Assembly: GCA_016125255.1 (NCBI GenBank)
Contig: WGMD01000002.1
Location: 62,001-126,000 of the forward strand
DNA from: Planctomycetota bacterium
GTDB taxonomy: Bacteria; Planctomycetota; Phycisphaerae; Phycisphaerales; Zrk34
Length of the DNA stretch: 64,000 nt
Direction of reading: 5' to 3'
Below the pieces are notes generated by a model. It ran no database searches. It saw nothing but the letters and a program-made list of their open reading frames with translations, and had not been told where the DNA came from. The position numbers and the translations under genes are program-made. Position 1 is the stretch's first letter, and each line of letters opens with the position of its first letter. This document shows, piece by piece, positions 27,172-36,001 of the stretch.

Positions 27172-29022
27172 ATGTGCGGAATCGTCGGTTATCTCGGTTG
27201 CAAATCCGCCCAGTCCACCCTGCTCGAAGGCCTCAAGCGCCTCGAATACCGCGGCTATGACTCGGCCGGCATCGCCTGCGTCGAAACCGACGGCCTGCGC
27301 GTCGTCCGCTCCGCCGGCCGCATCAGCGTCCTGGAAGACCGCCTCAAGCAGTCCGGCGCTCTGACCGGCCGCATCGGCATCGCCCATACCCGCTGGGCCA
27401 CCCACGGTCCGCCCACCGAAAACAACGCCCACCCGCACACCGACGCCGCCGGCCGCATCGCACTCGTCCACAACGGCATCATCGAAAACTACACCGCCCT
27501 GCGACAGTACCTCGCCGACAAGGGCGTCGCCTGCGTCTCCGACACCGACACGGAAGTGCTCGCCAAGATGGTCGGCTACCTCTACGCCACCGGCAAGTTC
27601 GACCTCGAAGCCGCCGTCCAGGCCGCCCTGCGCGAAGTCACCGGCGCGTACGCCATCGCCGTCATCTGCGCCGATGAACCCGACACCCTCGTCGTCGCCC
27701 GCAAGGGTTCGCCGATGATCATCGGCCTCGGCGACAACTGCTTCGTCGCCGCCTCCGACGCCTCCGCCATCATCGCCCACACCGCGCAGGTCATGACCCT
27801 CGACGATTATCAGGTCGCGCGGCTCCGTCTGACCGCCGACGGCTGCGACGTCCGCACCACGACCGTCGACAACGTCCCCGTGACGCGCGACGTCGAAGAG
27901 CTGGAGATGAACCTCGAGCAGATCGAACTGGGCGGGTATCCGCACTTCATGATCAAGGAGATCATGGAGCAGCCGCAGTCGCTGACCAATGCCCTGCGCG
28001 GCCGCATCGACCGGCGCGAGGGCCGGGTCGTCCTCGGCGGGATCAACAGCTTCGCGCGCGAACTGGTGCGCGCCCGCCGCGTGATCCTCACCGGTCAGGG
28101 CACCGCATGGCACGCGTGTCTGCTCGGCGAATACCTCATCGAGGATCTGGCGAAAATCCCCGCCGAGACCGAGTACGCCAGCGAATTCCGCTACCGCAAT
28201 CCGATCATCGAGGACGGCACGGTCGTCATCGCCGTCAGCCAGTCGGGCGAAACCGCCGACACGCTCGCCGCCCTGCGCGAAGCGAAGGAGCGCGGGGCGC
28301 TGGCGCTGGGCGCGGTCAACGCCGTCGGCTCGTCGATCGCGCGCGAAACCGATGCGGGCGTGTACCTGCACGTGGGACCCGAAATCGGCGTGGCGTCCAC
28401 CAAGGCCTTCATGGGCCAGGTCGCCGTGCTGACGTTGCTGGCGCTGTTCATGGGCCGTCGCAAATTCCTCAGCGCCGATGCGATGGACCATTATCTCGAA
28501 GAACTCGAGAAGCTGCCCGAGCATGTCACCCAGGTGCTCCAGCAATCCGACTACATCCGCGAGGAAGTCGCCAAGGTGATCGATCGCGAGAACTGGCTCT
28601 TCCTCGGGCGCGGCTACAACTACCCCGTCGCGCTCGAAGGCGCCTTGAAACTCAAGGAAATCAGCTACATTCACGCCGAGGGCATGCCCGCCGCCGAGAT
28701 GAAGCATGGCCCGATCGCGCTGATCGATCAGGGCATGCCCGTCGTCTTCGTCGTCCCCTCCGGCTCGCAGTACGAGAAGGCGATCAGCAACATCGAAGAA
28801 GTCAAAGCCCGCGGCGGGCGCATCATCGCCGTCGCCGATGAAGGCGATACGCATATCGAAAAGTACGCCCACACGGTCCTGCGCATCCCGTCGGTTCCCG
28901 AACCGCTCCAGCCGCTCTTGAGCGTCGTGCCGCTTCAGCTCCTCGCCTACCACGCCGCCGTCCTGCGCGGCCACGACGTCGACAAGCCGCGCAATCTCGC
29001 CAAGAGCGTCACGGTCGAGTAA
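27172..29022 (+). CDS. glmS: Glutamine--fructose-6-phosphate aminotransferase (isomerizing)
   Basis: 616 residues from ATG 27172 with GGAG 7 nt upstream. MCGIVGYLG puts the catalytic Cys right after Met, as needed for the Ntn amidotransferase domain; HTRWATHGPPTENNAHPH is the glutamine-binding segment. Two SIS domains follow (LTGQGTAWHACLLGEYLIE, AVSQSGETADTLAALREAK, GRGYNYPVALEGALKLKEISYIHAEG), and the protein ends NLAKSVTVE like E. coli GlmS. It makes glucosamine-6-phosphate for UDP-GlcNAc and so for cell-wall and exopolysaccharide sugars. No glmS ribozyme was recognised in the roughly 75-nt leader. Confidence 0.97.
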   Translation: MCGIVGYLGCKSAQSTLLEGLKRLEYRGYDSAGIACVETDGLRVVRSAGRISVLEDRLKQSGALTGRIGIAHTRWATHGPPTENNAHPHTDAAGRIALVHNGIIENYTALRQYLADKGVACVSDTDTEVLAKMVGYLYATGKFDLEAAVQAALREVTGAYAIAVICADEPDTLVVARKGSPMIIGLGDNCFVAASDASAIIAHTAQVMTLDDYQVARLRLTADGCDVRTTTVDNVPVTRDVEELEMNLEQIELGGYPHFMIKEIMEQPQSLTNALRGRIDRREGRVVLGGINSFARELVRARRVILTGQGTAWHACLLGEYLIEDLAKIPAETEYASEFRYRNPIIEDGTVVIAVSQSGETADTLAALREAKERGALALGAVNAVGSSIARETDAGVYLHVGPEIGVASTKAFMGQVAVLTLLALFMGRRKFLSADAMDHYLEELEKLPEHVTQVLQQSDYIREEVAKVIDRENWLFLGRGYNYPVALEGALKLKEISYIHAEGMPAAEMKHGPIALIDQGMPVVFVVPSGSQYEKAISNIEEVKARGGRIIAVADEGDTHIEKYAHTVLRIPSVPEPLQPLLSVVPLQLLAYHAAVLRGHDVDKPRNLAKSVTVE

Positions 29023-29419
29023 CCCCCAAGGCGAGGACTCAGCGCCGCCAAGCCCCGATCCCTCCGCCCCACCCCACATCGCCTGGTTCGTGTTTCGAGT
29101 TTCGTAATTTCACCGCCAAGCGTCTATAACCCGCAAATATCAAACAACCTACTTTGCCCCCGCTCACCCCCCAGCCGACTTTGTGCGGATTGTTCGAAAT
29201 CCATCGCAAATTATTATGTGCACGGTGGATGGATTTGAATTGACTTCATATCAATTGCGAGTATCTTCTGACTTAGAGGTGTTCCCCATTCCGCGGGGTG
29301 CCCAAGGTCAGTCGCCCGGATGGAAATGGCCGTGATGCCTGTGTGTGTCGCGTGGCATCGAGGGCCTGAAATCGGTGCGGGCGATCGCTTGTTGAGCGGG
29401 ACGAATTCGGGGATGGATC
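29023..29419. other. Intergenic region with an A/T-rich patch
   Basis: About 400 bp without a supported gene. Positions about 29090-29275 are distinctly A/T-richer than the rest of the window and carry the promoter candidate below. The following 145 nt before ATG 29420 could be a leader; it contains CCCC/GGGG and other small pairings but matches no riboswitch I recognise. Confidence 0.5.
29238..29267 (+). promoter_or_regulatory. Candidate promoter with overlapping dyad for the glycosyltransferase at 29420
   Basis: TTGACT (29240-29245), 16-nt spacer, TATCTT (29262-29267). An inverted repeat AATTGA-N7-TCAATT (29238-29256) covers the -35 box, a usual place for a repressor or activator site. Confidence 0.42.
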
Positions 29420-30553
29420 ATGCAGGTTCATGTGTTATCGCTCAGAAATTGCAGCACGGAGCCCGCATGGGGCTGCGTGGTCGAATTTGAAAATGTCATT
29501 CAGCAGACATGCGACGCGGTGCTGATCACGCCCGAATACCGCACGCTGCGCGACAAGCTTCCGCGCCCGATCCGCCGGCTCGTCGCGGGCTACAAACTCG
29601 AACACGCCTTCGACAACAACGTGCCCAAATCCGAGCGTCTGCTCGTGCTCGTGGGCTTGAGCCCGCGGTCGATGGAGGCGATGGGGGCGATCTCCGATTT
29701 GCGGTCGGTCTACGGCAAGGTGTGCGCGTATATCTTCGATGCGTGGGAGCCGCACTTTCAGAAGTACGCGGCGCTGTTCGACCATATCTTCATCCCGCTC
29801 ACGGGAACGCTCGATCGGTTCCGCAGTGCGTACCGTGTGCCCGTGGACTACGTGCCGCTGGCGGCGGACGTGCTCAATTTCGGGGAGAATCGGCCGGACC
29901 GCTACATCGACCTGCTCGGCTACGGGCGACAGTATCAGCCGCACAGCGACTACTTCGCCAAGGAGTTCAACCGCCGCGGGTCCGGCGGGACGTACTATCA
30001 CACGACGATCGACAATCTGCAGATTCCGTCGTTCGAGGCGCATCGCCGGCTGTTCTGGCAGATTCTTCGGCAGTCGAAACTCGCGTTGGCGTACGATCAT
30101 CTTCGCACGCCTTCGGTGCGCAAGTTCAGCGCGCCGATGCTGGGGCAGCGGTGGTTCGAGTGTCTGGCGTGCGGGTGCGCGATCGTGGGTTGGCGCCCGA
30201 GATGCGCGGATGCGGACGAGTTGATGGACTGGCCCGATGCGACGATCGAATTGTCCGAATCGCCCGAGCGGGCGCTGGACGAGATTCATGAATTGCTTTC
30301 GGACAAACCGCGCCTCGACCGCATGCATCACAACAACTTCATCCAGGCGCTGGCGCGTCACGATTGGCGGCACCGGCTCGCCGCCATGTTCACGAAGATG
30401 AACCTGCCCCTGCCGGACAATCTCACCGCCGCGCTGTCGCACATGCAGTACGTCGTCGACCAGTTCCGCCACGCCGACACGTCCACGTCCATTCCCCAAC
30501 CCGTCATCGAGATGCGGGAAAGCACCCGAATCTCCTGCAACACCTCCGAATAA
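29420..30553 (+). CDS. Glycosyltransferase of the Glyco_trans_1_2/CgeB-like group
   Basis: 377 residues. The N-terminal half is poorly conserved. The C-terminal half has RYIDLLGYGRQYQPH, KFSAPMLGQRWFECLACGCAIVGWRP and DATIELSESPERALDEIHELL, matching the GT-B donor domain of CgeB-like transferases, where the FExLACG-type loop contacts the nucleotide. GGGGA precedes ATG 29420. It stands alone downstream of a regulated-looking promoter and ends facing a shared terminator-like palindrome. It may add a sugar to the surface polymer or a glycoprotein. Confidence 0.7.
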   Translation: MQVHVLSLRNCSTEPAWGCVVEFENVIQQTCDAVLITPEYRTLRDKLPRPIRRLVAGYKLEHAFDNNVPKSERLLVLVGLSPRSMEAMGAISDLRSVYGKVCAYIFDAWEPHFQKYAALFDHIFIPLTGTLDRFRSAYRVPVDYVPLAADVLNFGENRPDRYIDLLGYGRQYQPHSDYFAKEFNRRGSGGTYYHTTIDNLQIPSFEAHRRLFWQILRQSKLALAYDHLRTPSVRKFSAPMLGQRWFECLACGCAIVGWRPRCADADELMDWPDATIELSESPERALDEIHELLSDKPRLDRMHHNNFIQALARHDWRHRLAAMFTKMNLPLPDNLTAALSHMQYVVDQFRHADTSTSIPQPVIEMRESTRISCNTSE

Positions 30554-30915
30554 CCCGCGAGCTGCGGATTCCGCTGCGAACGTCATTCGACGATCGGCAA
30601 TTGGGTCATTTCACCCACCCGATCGCACCGGCGCGTCGCGATCGGCGCACCGGCATGACCAAAACGCGCACCGGCGCGACAAGCACTCGGCCGCACCCGC
30701 GATATCGTTGCGCCATGCGGGATCGCGACGCGAATTATTGCCTTCACGATGCGCATGGAGCGCGCAGCGCCCGTTCCATGCGCTTCCACGTCCCTGATTT
30801 ACCCCGACCGGCGCGTCGCGAACCCATTGCCAGGTCGGTGCGCGTTGGAAATATGGCGCAATGAAAAGGCGGGGAGACTCAAGTCTCCCCGCCTTGGGTC
30901 GCGTCAAAGGGGTGA
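30554..30915. other. Convergent intergenic region
   Basis: About 360 bp between convergent genes, no supported coding frame. It contains a hairpin with 9-bp perfect arms GCGCATGGA/TCCATGCGC and a 15-nt loop (30751-30783), a 15-nt direct repeat ACCGGCGCGTCGCGA (about 30627 and 30807), and the 26-bp palindrome copy 2 at 30868-30893. No promoter stands out. Confidence 0.45.
30868..30893. terminator. 26-bp palindrome, convergent-gene repeat copy 2
   Basis: Same 12-bp arms as copy 1 (GGCGGGGAGACT and complement) with CA at the centre, flanked by AA on the left and TT on the right. It ends 22 bp before the convergent epimerase gene end (30916). Likely bidirectional terminator or REP-type element. 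Confidence 0.6.
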
Positions 30916-31758
30916 TCACTTCCAGTGCTTTTTGATCGTCTTGATGCCTTCGGTGTAGACGTGCTCGGGGCTCGGGAAAAAGTCGCGCCAGACGCGTGTG
31001 GCGGCGGCGAGCGCGGGCAGCGCCCGGCCGAAGGCCTCGATCGTCAGCCAGCCGTCATAACCCGCCGCCTTGAGTCCGCCGATGGCGGCGGCCATGTCGA
31101 TATGCCCGAATCCCGGCGTACCGCGGTCGTTTTCGGAGATGTGCACGTGTCGAATCACGCCGACGTTGGGCTTGATGATCCCAACGGGGTCTTTTTCTTC
31201 GATGTTGGCGTGGAACGTGTCGTACATCGTGCCGAAGTTGGGATGATTGACCTGTTTCACGTACTTGGCGGCGTCGGCCATCGTGTTCAGGAAGTAGCAC
31301 TCGAAGCGGTTGAGGTACTCGAGCGCGAGCACGACGCCGGCGTTCTGGGCGTAGTCGGCGGCCTTGCGGTGCACCTCGGCGGCATGGGCCTTTTCGGTCG
31401 CGGTGCCGCCTTCACCGGTGAAAATGCCCAGCGGCTGATGGAAAGGCCCGAGCAGCGTCTGCGCCTCCATCGCGTGACAGCAGTCGATCGCCCACTTGAG
31501 ATGATCGAACGCCCCCGCCCGGCTCGCCGCATCGGGGCTCACGCAACTGTGCTGCTCATCGGGCATGACCGTCACGGCCGTGCACTGAAGCCCGTTGTTC
31601 TTGAGCACGCGGCCCAGCTTCGTGTAATGCTCGACATCCCCGGCGAAAAGCGGGATTTCCACACCGTCGTAGCCCGCCGCCTTGAGCTTCTCCAGCAGCG
31701 GATGATGCTCTTGTTCGACGAAGCCGGTCCACAGAAGCAGGTTGAATCCGATTTTCAT
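30916..31758 (-). CDS. Sugar isomerase/epimerase, TIM-barrel (hydroxypyruvate isomerase / tagatose 3-epimerase-like)
   Basis: 280 residues; GAGG 6 nt upstream of ATG 31758. KIGFNLLLWTGFV and GYDGVEIPLF open an AP-endonuclease-2-type barrel. Metal ligands are visible in order: Glu in LALEYLNRFE, Asp in TMYDTFHANIEE, His in IRHVHISENDRGTPG and Glu in LTIEAFGRAL, the set found in D-tagatose/D-psicose 3-epimerases. A cytoplasmic sugar epimerase or isomerase is likely; substrate unknown. It follows an SGNH hydrolase and a KDG-type kinase on the same strand, pointing to sugar catabolism. Confidence 0.85.
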   Translation of the reverse strand: MKIGFNLLLWTGFVEQEHHPLLEKLKAAGYDGVEIPLFAGDVEHYTKLGRVLKNNGLQCTAVTVMPDEQHSCVSPDAASRAGAFDHLKWAIDCCHAMEAQTLLGPFHQPLGIFTGEGGTATEKAHAAEVHRKAADYAQNAGVVLALEYLNRFECYFLNTMADAAKYVKQVNHPNFGTMYDTFHANIEEKDPVGIIKPNVGVIRHVHISENDRGTPGFGHIDMAAAIGGLKAAGYDGWLTIEAFGRALPALAAATRVWRDFFPSPEHVYTEGIKTIKKHWK

Positions 31759-31776
31759 AGAGGTCCTCGCGAGGCG

Positions 31777-32505
31777 TTACTTGAGGTATTTTTCGATTTC
31801 CGTCACGACGGTCTGGGCCAGCGCTTTGTATCCGTCGGGCGTGAAATGCACATTGGCTTTGAGCTGGGTGTCGGGATGATCCTTGACGAAGGTGAACATG
31901 TCCTGCGTCGGCACATCATACTTTTTCATGACGCGCGCCGCCGCTTCGTTGTACTTGGCCGAGTCGCCGACGATGCGGCCGACGGTCCCTTCCGGGACGG
32001 GCGTCGTGTTGCGCCAGATGAGCTTCGCGCCCGTCTGCTTGAGGCGGGCGACGAGCTTGTCGAGATTCGCTTCGTACTCGTCGATGGGCACCTGATAATG
32101 CGCCCCCGGGCTGTTGACGGGGACGATCTTGTCGCCCTTGTCGCCGATGAATTTCAGATCGTGCAGGCCCCAGTTGAAATGGATCACATCCCACTTCCCG
32201 TCGCCGAGCCATTCGTCGATGTGCTTGAGCCCGTTCGTCGTCGGCCCGCAGTTGGTCAGCGGGCGATGCACGTTCGCCTTCCCCTGCAAAAGCGCCCGCA
32301 CCGGCACGGTGTACCCGATCGAAATCGAATCGCCGATGATCAGAACCCGCGGCAGTTTCGGGTCATCCTTCACCGGCTTCATCGCCGAATCCTTCGACGC
32401 CTTGCCCCCGTCGCCCGGCTCGTCCGTCCCCGCCGCCCGCACCGACGAGCCGATCAACAGTCCGCACAGGAGCGACAACATGATTGAGCGATGAACATAC
32501 AGCAT
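31777..32505 (-). CDS. Secreted SGNH/GDSL hydrolase
   Basis: 242 residues; GGAGG 6 nt upstream of ATG 32505. The N-terminus has a signal peptide (SIMLSLLCGLLIGSSVRAA). VLIIGDSISIGY is block I with the nucleophile Ser, NWGLHDLK is the block III Asn/Gly region and NVHFTPDGY carries the D-x-x-H-like His in block V. Such esterases deacetylate or de-esterify glycans. It is 18 bp upstream of the epimerase gene and 155 bp downstream of the kinase gene, with an intrinsic terminator in between. Confidence 0.85.
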   Translation of the reverse strand: MLYVHRSIMLSLLCGLLIGSSVRAAGTDEPGDGGKASKDSAMKPVKDDPKLPRVLIIGDSISIGYTVPVRALLQGKANVHRPLTNCGPTTNGLKHIDEWLGDGKWDVIHFNWGLHDLKFIGDKGDKIVPVNSPGAHYQVPIDEYEANLDKLVARLKQTGAKLIWRNTTPVPEGTVGRIVGDSAKYNEAAARVMKKYDVPTQDMFTFVKDHPDTQLKANVHFTPDGYKALAQTVVTEIEKYLK

Positions 32506-32601
32506 GGGATGCCTCCAATCAGTGTCCGGGCAAAACGCCGATTATACCGATTCATTGCATGCTGCACAGCGCCCCGCCCCGCACCGCCGATCGCCGCGCG
32601 T

Positions 32602-32630
32602 AAAAAAAGCACGGCCGAGGGGGGCCGTGC
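32602..32630 (-). terminator. Intrinsic terminator of the PfkB kinase gene
   Basis: On the minus strand GCACGGCC and GGCCGTGC form an 8-bp stem around a 6-nt loop (32609-32630), followed directly by seven T residues (32602-32608). A textbook rho-independent terminator 30 bp after the kinase stop. Confidence 0.85.
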
Positions 32631-32660
32631 CACGGGTTGTGATCGCAAATCCACCGAAGT

Positions 32661-33746
32661 TCACCGCACGATGCGGGCCGATCCGCCGGCGGCGGTGTGC
32701 TTGAGTTCGCTGAGCGTGATCTGGCTCGTGTCACCGCGCGTCGTCATCAGCAGCGCGCCATGCGCCACGCCCAGGTCGACGCATTCCTGCGGCCCCATGC
32801 CCGTGAGGAACCCGTACGTGAAGCCCGACGCGAACCCGTCGCCGCCGCCGACGCGGTCCTCGATCTCCAGGCCGGGGTACTGGATGCCGTCGTAAAAAGT
32901 GCCTTCGTGCCACATGATGGCGGACCAGTCATTGATGCCCGCGGACTTGACGCCGCGCAGCGTGGTGCCGACGACCTTGATGTTCGGGTAGTCATTGACG
33001 ACTTTCTCGACCATCTTCTTGAACGCGGTCGTGTCGATTTCGCCCGCTTCGACGTCGACGCCTTCGACCTCGTAGCCGAGCACTTTCTGAAAGTCCTCTT
33101 CGTTGCCGATGAGGCAGTCGATGTACTTCACGAGCGGCTTGGTCGTTTCGATGGCGTCCTTGCTCGACCAGAGTTTGGAGCGGAAATTCAGGTCATACGA
33201 GACGATCGTCCCCGCTTCGTGCGCTGCCTTGACCGCCTCCGCGACGACCTGCCGGGTCGAGGTCGACAGCGACGCCATGATGCCGCCGGTGTGGAGCCAT
33301 CGCACGCCGCGCTTGGCGAAGAGCGTCTTCCAATCGACGTCGCCGGGCTTCATCTTGGAAGTCGCGGAGTGACCGCGGTCGTAGAGCGTCACCGAAGCGC
33401 GCGGGCCGGAGCCGACTTCGGTGAAGTTGAGTCCGATGCGTGCTTCGCGTCCGACGCCGTCGTACTTCATGTTCACGACATGCGCGATATCCATGCCCGC
33501 CGAACGCGCGTGATTGAGGACGATCTTGCCGACGGGATTATCGACCAGCCCGCCGACCCATCCGGTGCGGAGTCCGAGCCGGGCCAGCGCGTACGAGACG
33601 TTGTACTCGCCGCCGCCGACGCAGACTTCCATGAGATTGGCGAACTCGATGCGGCCGTGCCCCGGCGGGCTCAACCGCACCATGCACTCACCCAGACTCA
33701 CCTGGTCAAGCTGGCACTCGGACGCGGGACGAATCTTCAAAGACAT
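32661..33746 (-). CDS. kdgK: PfkB-family sugar kinase (2-keto-3-deoxygluconate kinase-like)
   Basis: 361 residues from ATG 33746, with AGGA 8 nt upstream. QVSLGECMVRLSPPGHGRIE and CVGGGEYNVSYALARLGL form the ribokinase-type substrate lid, and RVGGGDGFASGFTYGFLTG is the C-terminal signature, with the catalytic Asp in GGGD in place of the usual GAGD. Overall match is to KDG kinases, which phosphorylate 2-keto-3-deoxygluconate in uronate and pectin breakdown. A uronate catabolic role fits the nearby epimerase, but specificity is not certain. Confidence 0.8.
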   Translation of the reverse strand: MSLKIRPASECQLDQVSLGECMVRLSPPGHGRIEFANLMEVCVGGGEYNVSYALARLGLRTGWVGGLVDNPVGKIVLNHARSAGMDIAHVVNMKYDGVGREARIGLNFTEVGSGPRASVTLYDRGHSATSKMKPGDVDWKTLFAKRGVRWLHTGGIMASLSTSTRQVVAEAVKAAHEAGTIVSYDLNFRSKLWSSKDAIETTKPLVKYIDCLIGNEEDFQKVLGYEVEGVDVEAGEIDTTAFKKMVEKVVNDYPNIKVVGTTLRGVKSAGINDWSAIMWHEGTFYDGIQYPGLEIEDRVGGGDGFASGFTYGFLTGMGPQECVDLGVAHGALLMTTRGDTSQITLSELKHTAAGGSARIVR

Positions 33747-33756
33747 GGCGAAGTTC

Positions 33757-33784
33757 CTGGTTTCTGGTTTCTGGTTTCTGGTTT
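33757..33784. repeat. Four tandem 7-bp repeats in the kinase leader
   Basis: CTGGTTT is repeated four times without error, ending 10 bp upstream of the kinase start codon on the minus strand and abutting its ribosome-binding site. Slippage could alter leader length. Confidence 0.85.
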
Positions 33785-33927
33785 CGAGTTTCCCCGATGG
33801 GGTCGATGTTTTTAGACCCAAACCGCCCCGCCGTCAATCCCACTTTCGCGCCCCTGCGTACCTGAATTTGCGTCAGGCCGAGTGTGGAGCGGGGAATGGG
33901 GAGTGCGGAGTGAAAAGCAAGCGGCGA

Positions 33928-34761
33928 TCAAAAATCGCAGTCGCACTCGCCGTTGTTGTATTTGAGCGCGAACAGCTCAAAATCGACGAGCGGCTTGGGG
34001 TCGGTCAGACCGTGCGGGTGATGATCGCCGCCGGGCTTGAGGATCACCTTGATGGACCCGCCCAGTTCCTGATACCGCTTCTGCACAATCTCACCATTCT
34101 CAATGAACGGCACAACCGTATCCGAGTCGCCGGCAACAATCAGAATCGGCACATGCGCTTTTGCCAACCCTTCGAGCCGGTCGAACGGCTGCTGCTTGTA
34201 GTCGAGCATCTCCTGTTCGCTCTTCATGCCGTAAGCCGCGATCGCGCGCTGCCAGTCGGCGGGCGAACCCTTCCCCTTGCCCTTCCCGCCGGGCCAGCTT
34301 TTCAGATCGCACACCGGCGCATCGCCGTAAATCGCCAGCACGCGATCCGGATGCCGCGCGCCCCAGTTGATGATGAACAGTCCGCCCCGGCTCAGCCCCT
34401 TGAGCACCGGCTTCTTCGAGAGCCCGTGTTTCGTCGTCAGTTCGTCATAGAAGTGATCCCACACCACCATCGACGCATCATTGCCGTACATGTTGCCCGT
34501 GTCGACGTAGGCGATGTGCCACCCCTGCTTGACCAGCTCCAGATCATCATTCGTCGCCACGCCCGGAAACCGCGCCCGCCACATCCACGGCGAACCCGCC
34601 GCCGCCTTGCTCGGCTCGATCACGAAGGCGGTCCGCCCTTCGAACTTGAATTCATGCTTGTCAAACCCCTCCCACTTCTTCACAGCCCCCGGCCAAGGCT
34701 CCGCCGCCGAAACGATCGGAACAAAAACCAGAAGGACGATCAGCGTCCATAACTTTTGCAT
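33928..34761 (-). CDS. Secreted alpha/beta hydrolase
   Basis: 277 residues from ATG 34761; GGAGG 5 nt upstream. MQKLWTLIVLLVFVPIVSAAE is a signal peptide. KPVLKGLSRGGLFIINWGARHP gives the nucleophile elbow (GLSRGG), VPILIVAGDSDTVVPF the acid Asp, and KPGGDHHPHGL the catalytic His. Probably an extracytoplasmic esterase or acyl hydrolase. It lies 52 bp downstream of a beta-lactamase-like esterase gene on the same strand and may be co-transcribed. Confidence 0.83.
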   Translation of the reverse strand: MQKLWTLIVLLVFVPIVSAAEPWPGAVKKWEGFDKHEFKFEGRTAFVIEPSKAAAGSPWMWRARFPGVATNDDLELVKQGWHIAYVDTGNMYGNDASMVVWDHFYDELTTKHGLSKKPVLKGLSRGGLFIINWGARHPDRVLAIYGDAPVCDLKSWPGGKGKGKGSPADWQRAIAAYGMKSEQEMLDYKQQPFDRLEGLAKAHVPILIVAGDSDTVVPFIENGEIVQKRYQELGGSIKVILKPGGDHHPHGLTDPKPLVDFELFALKYNNGECDCDF

Positions 34762-34813
34762 GAGAGCCTCCACAAATCGCGTTGAAAAACACATGGCGGG
34801 AACGAGGGACATT

Positions 34814-35953
34814 CTATCGGCCCTGCGACTCCATCGCCTTGTAGCGCTCCTCCGCCGCCTGTTGAAATACGTTCTTCGCTTGGGCGCCGTCGCCGGGGAA
34901 ACCGGCGTGTTGGACGAGCCAGATATAGATCAGGCCGCGCTTGGCGGCGGCGTCCGTCGCATACGCCCCGCCGTGTGCGAACCAGTCGGGGCCGACCGCG
35001 AGCCCGAGGCCGTAACTCTGCGGGACGTTCGTCGGCGTCTGACGCATCGTCAATTGTTTGACCGCTTCAGCCGACAACACGCGATTACCGTCGAGTTCGC
35101 CGCCGTTGACGAGCATCTGAAAGAATCGCATCACATCATGAGCCGTCGAAAACAATCCGCCCGCCGGCATGGGCGTGCGATTGACGCGATCCGTCAGCGG
35201 ATAACGCAACTGCTCGATGTCGATGGCGACGAGCCCTTTCTTGCCCGGCCCCGGCTTGTACGAACCGGCAATCCGCGCGACCTGCGACTCCGTCGGCCAG
35301 AACGTCGTGTCTGTCATGCCCAACGGATCAAACAGCCGCTTCTGCATGAACGTCTCGTACGGCTCGCCGCTGACGATCTCGATGATGCGGCCGGCCGTGT
35401 TGATCCCTTCGTTGGAATAGCTGTACTTCTCGCCCGGCTGCGTCATGAGCGGCGTCATCGCATAGCTGATCACGCGCGTCCGCAGCGGCAGCACATCCAG
35501 CGTCGGCTCCTCAATCGCCGACCGGAACCCCATCCCGCTCATGTGCGAAAGCACATCCCGCACCGTGACCGCCCGCACCGGCTTGACCAGCTTCGTCACA
35601 TCGCCGTCCGTCCCCGCCATGACGCGCTGCTCATTGAAGAGCGGAATGTACTTGCCCACCGGATCATCCAGCGACACTTTCCCCTCGTCCACGAGCATCA
35701 TCAGCGCCGCCGCCGTCATGCCCTTGCTCTGCGAAGCGATCCAGAACATCGCGTCCATCGCCATCGGCTTGCGGCCCGCAATATCCGCCCACCCGACCGT
35801 CTCCGCGTCGATGACCTTTTCGCCATCCGCCACAACCATCACCGCCCCCGCCAATTCCTCCCGATCAACAAACGGCTGAATCTTCTCCGCCAGCGGGCCG
35901 GCGCCCGCGCTCAATAGGGCTAATAGACACAGCAACGTGATGCGGGTCTTCAT
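34814..35953 (-). CDS. Serine beta-lactamase-like hydrolase (class C/EstB family)
   Basis: 379 residues; AGGA 8 nt upstream of ATG 35953. MKTRITLLCLLALLSAGAG is a signal peptide. FWIASQSKGMTAAAL has the S-x-x-K motif (Ser74, Lys77), EKYSYSNEGINTAG the Y-x-N motif, and WFAHGGAYAT the HGG counterpart of KTG. The family contains esterases, D-aminopeptidases and true class C enzymes, and an esterase role is more likely here than antibiotic resistance. Confidence 0.87.
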   Translation of the reverse strand: MKTRITLLCLLALLSAGAGPLAEKIQPFVDREELAGAVMVVADGEKVIDAETVGWADIAGRKPMAMDAMFWIASQSKGMTAAALMMLVDEGKVSLDDPVGKYIPLFNEQRVMAGTDGDVTKLVKPVRAVTVRDVLSHMSGMGFRSAIEEPTLDVLPLRTRVISYAMTPLMTQPGEKYSYSNEGINTAGRIIEIVSGEPYETFMQKRLFDPLGMTDTTFWPTESQVARIAGSYKPGPGKKGLVAIDIEQLRYPLTDRVNRTPMPAGGLFSTAHDVMRFFQMLVNGGELDGNRVLSAEAVKQLTMRQTPTNVPQSYGLGLAVGPDWFAHGGAYATDAAAKRGLIYIWLVQHAGFPGDGAQAKNVFQQAAEERYKAMESQGR

Positions 35954-36001
35954 GATGGTGATCCTCGTGAGAACGGGTGATGCGAACGGCTATCAGAATA
36001 C

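Noticed and set aside
27118-29079. A 653-residue minus-strand frame over glmS
   Set aside because: Antisense to a full-length, motif-complete glmS; low-complexity Gly/Asp/Val composition.
34814-35953. An antibiotic-resistance beta-lactamase
   Set aside because: The S-x-x-K, Y-x-N and HGG pattern is shared with esterases and peptidases of the same family, and the metabolic context favours an esterase.
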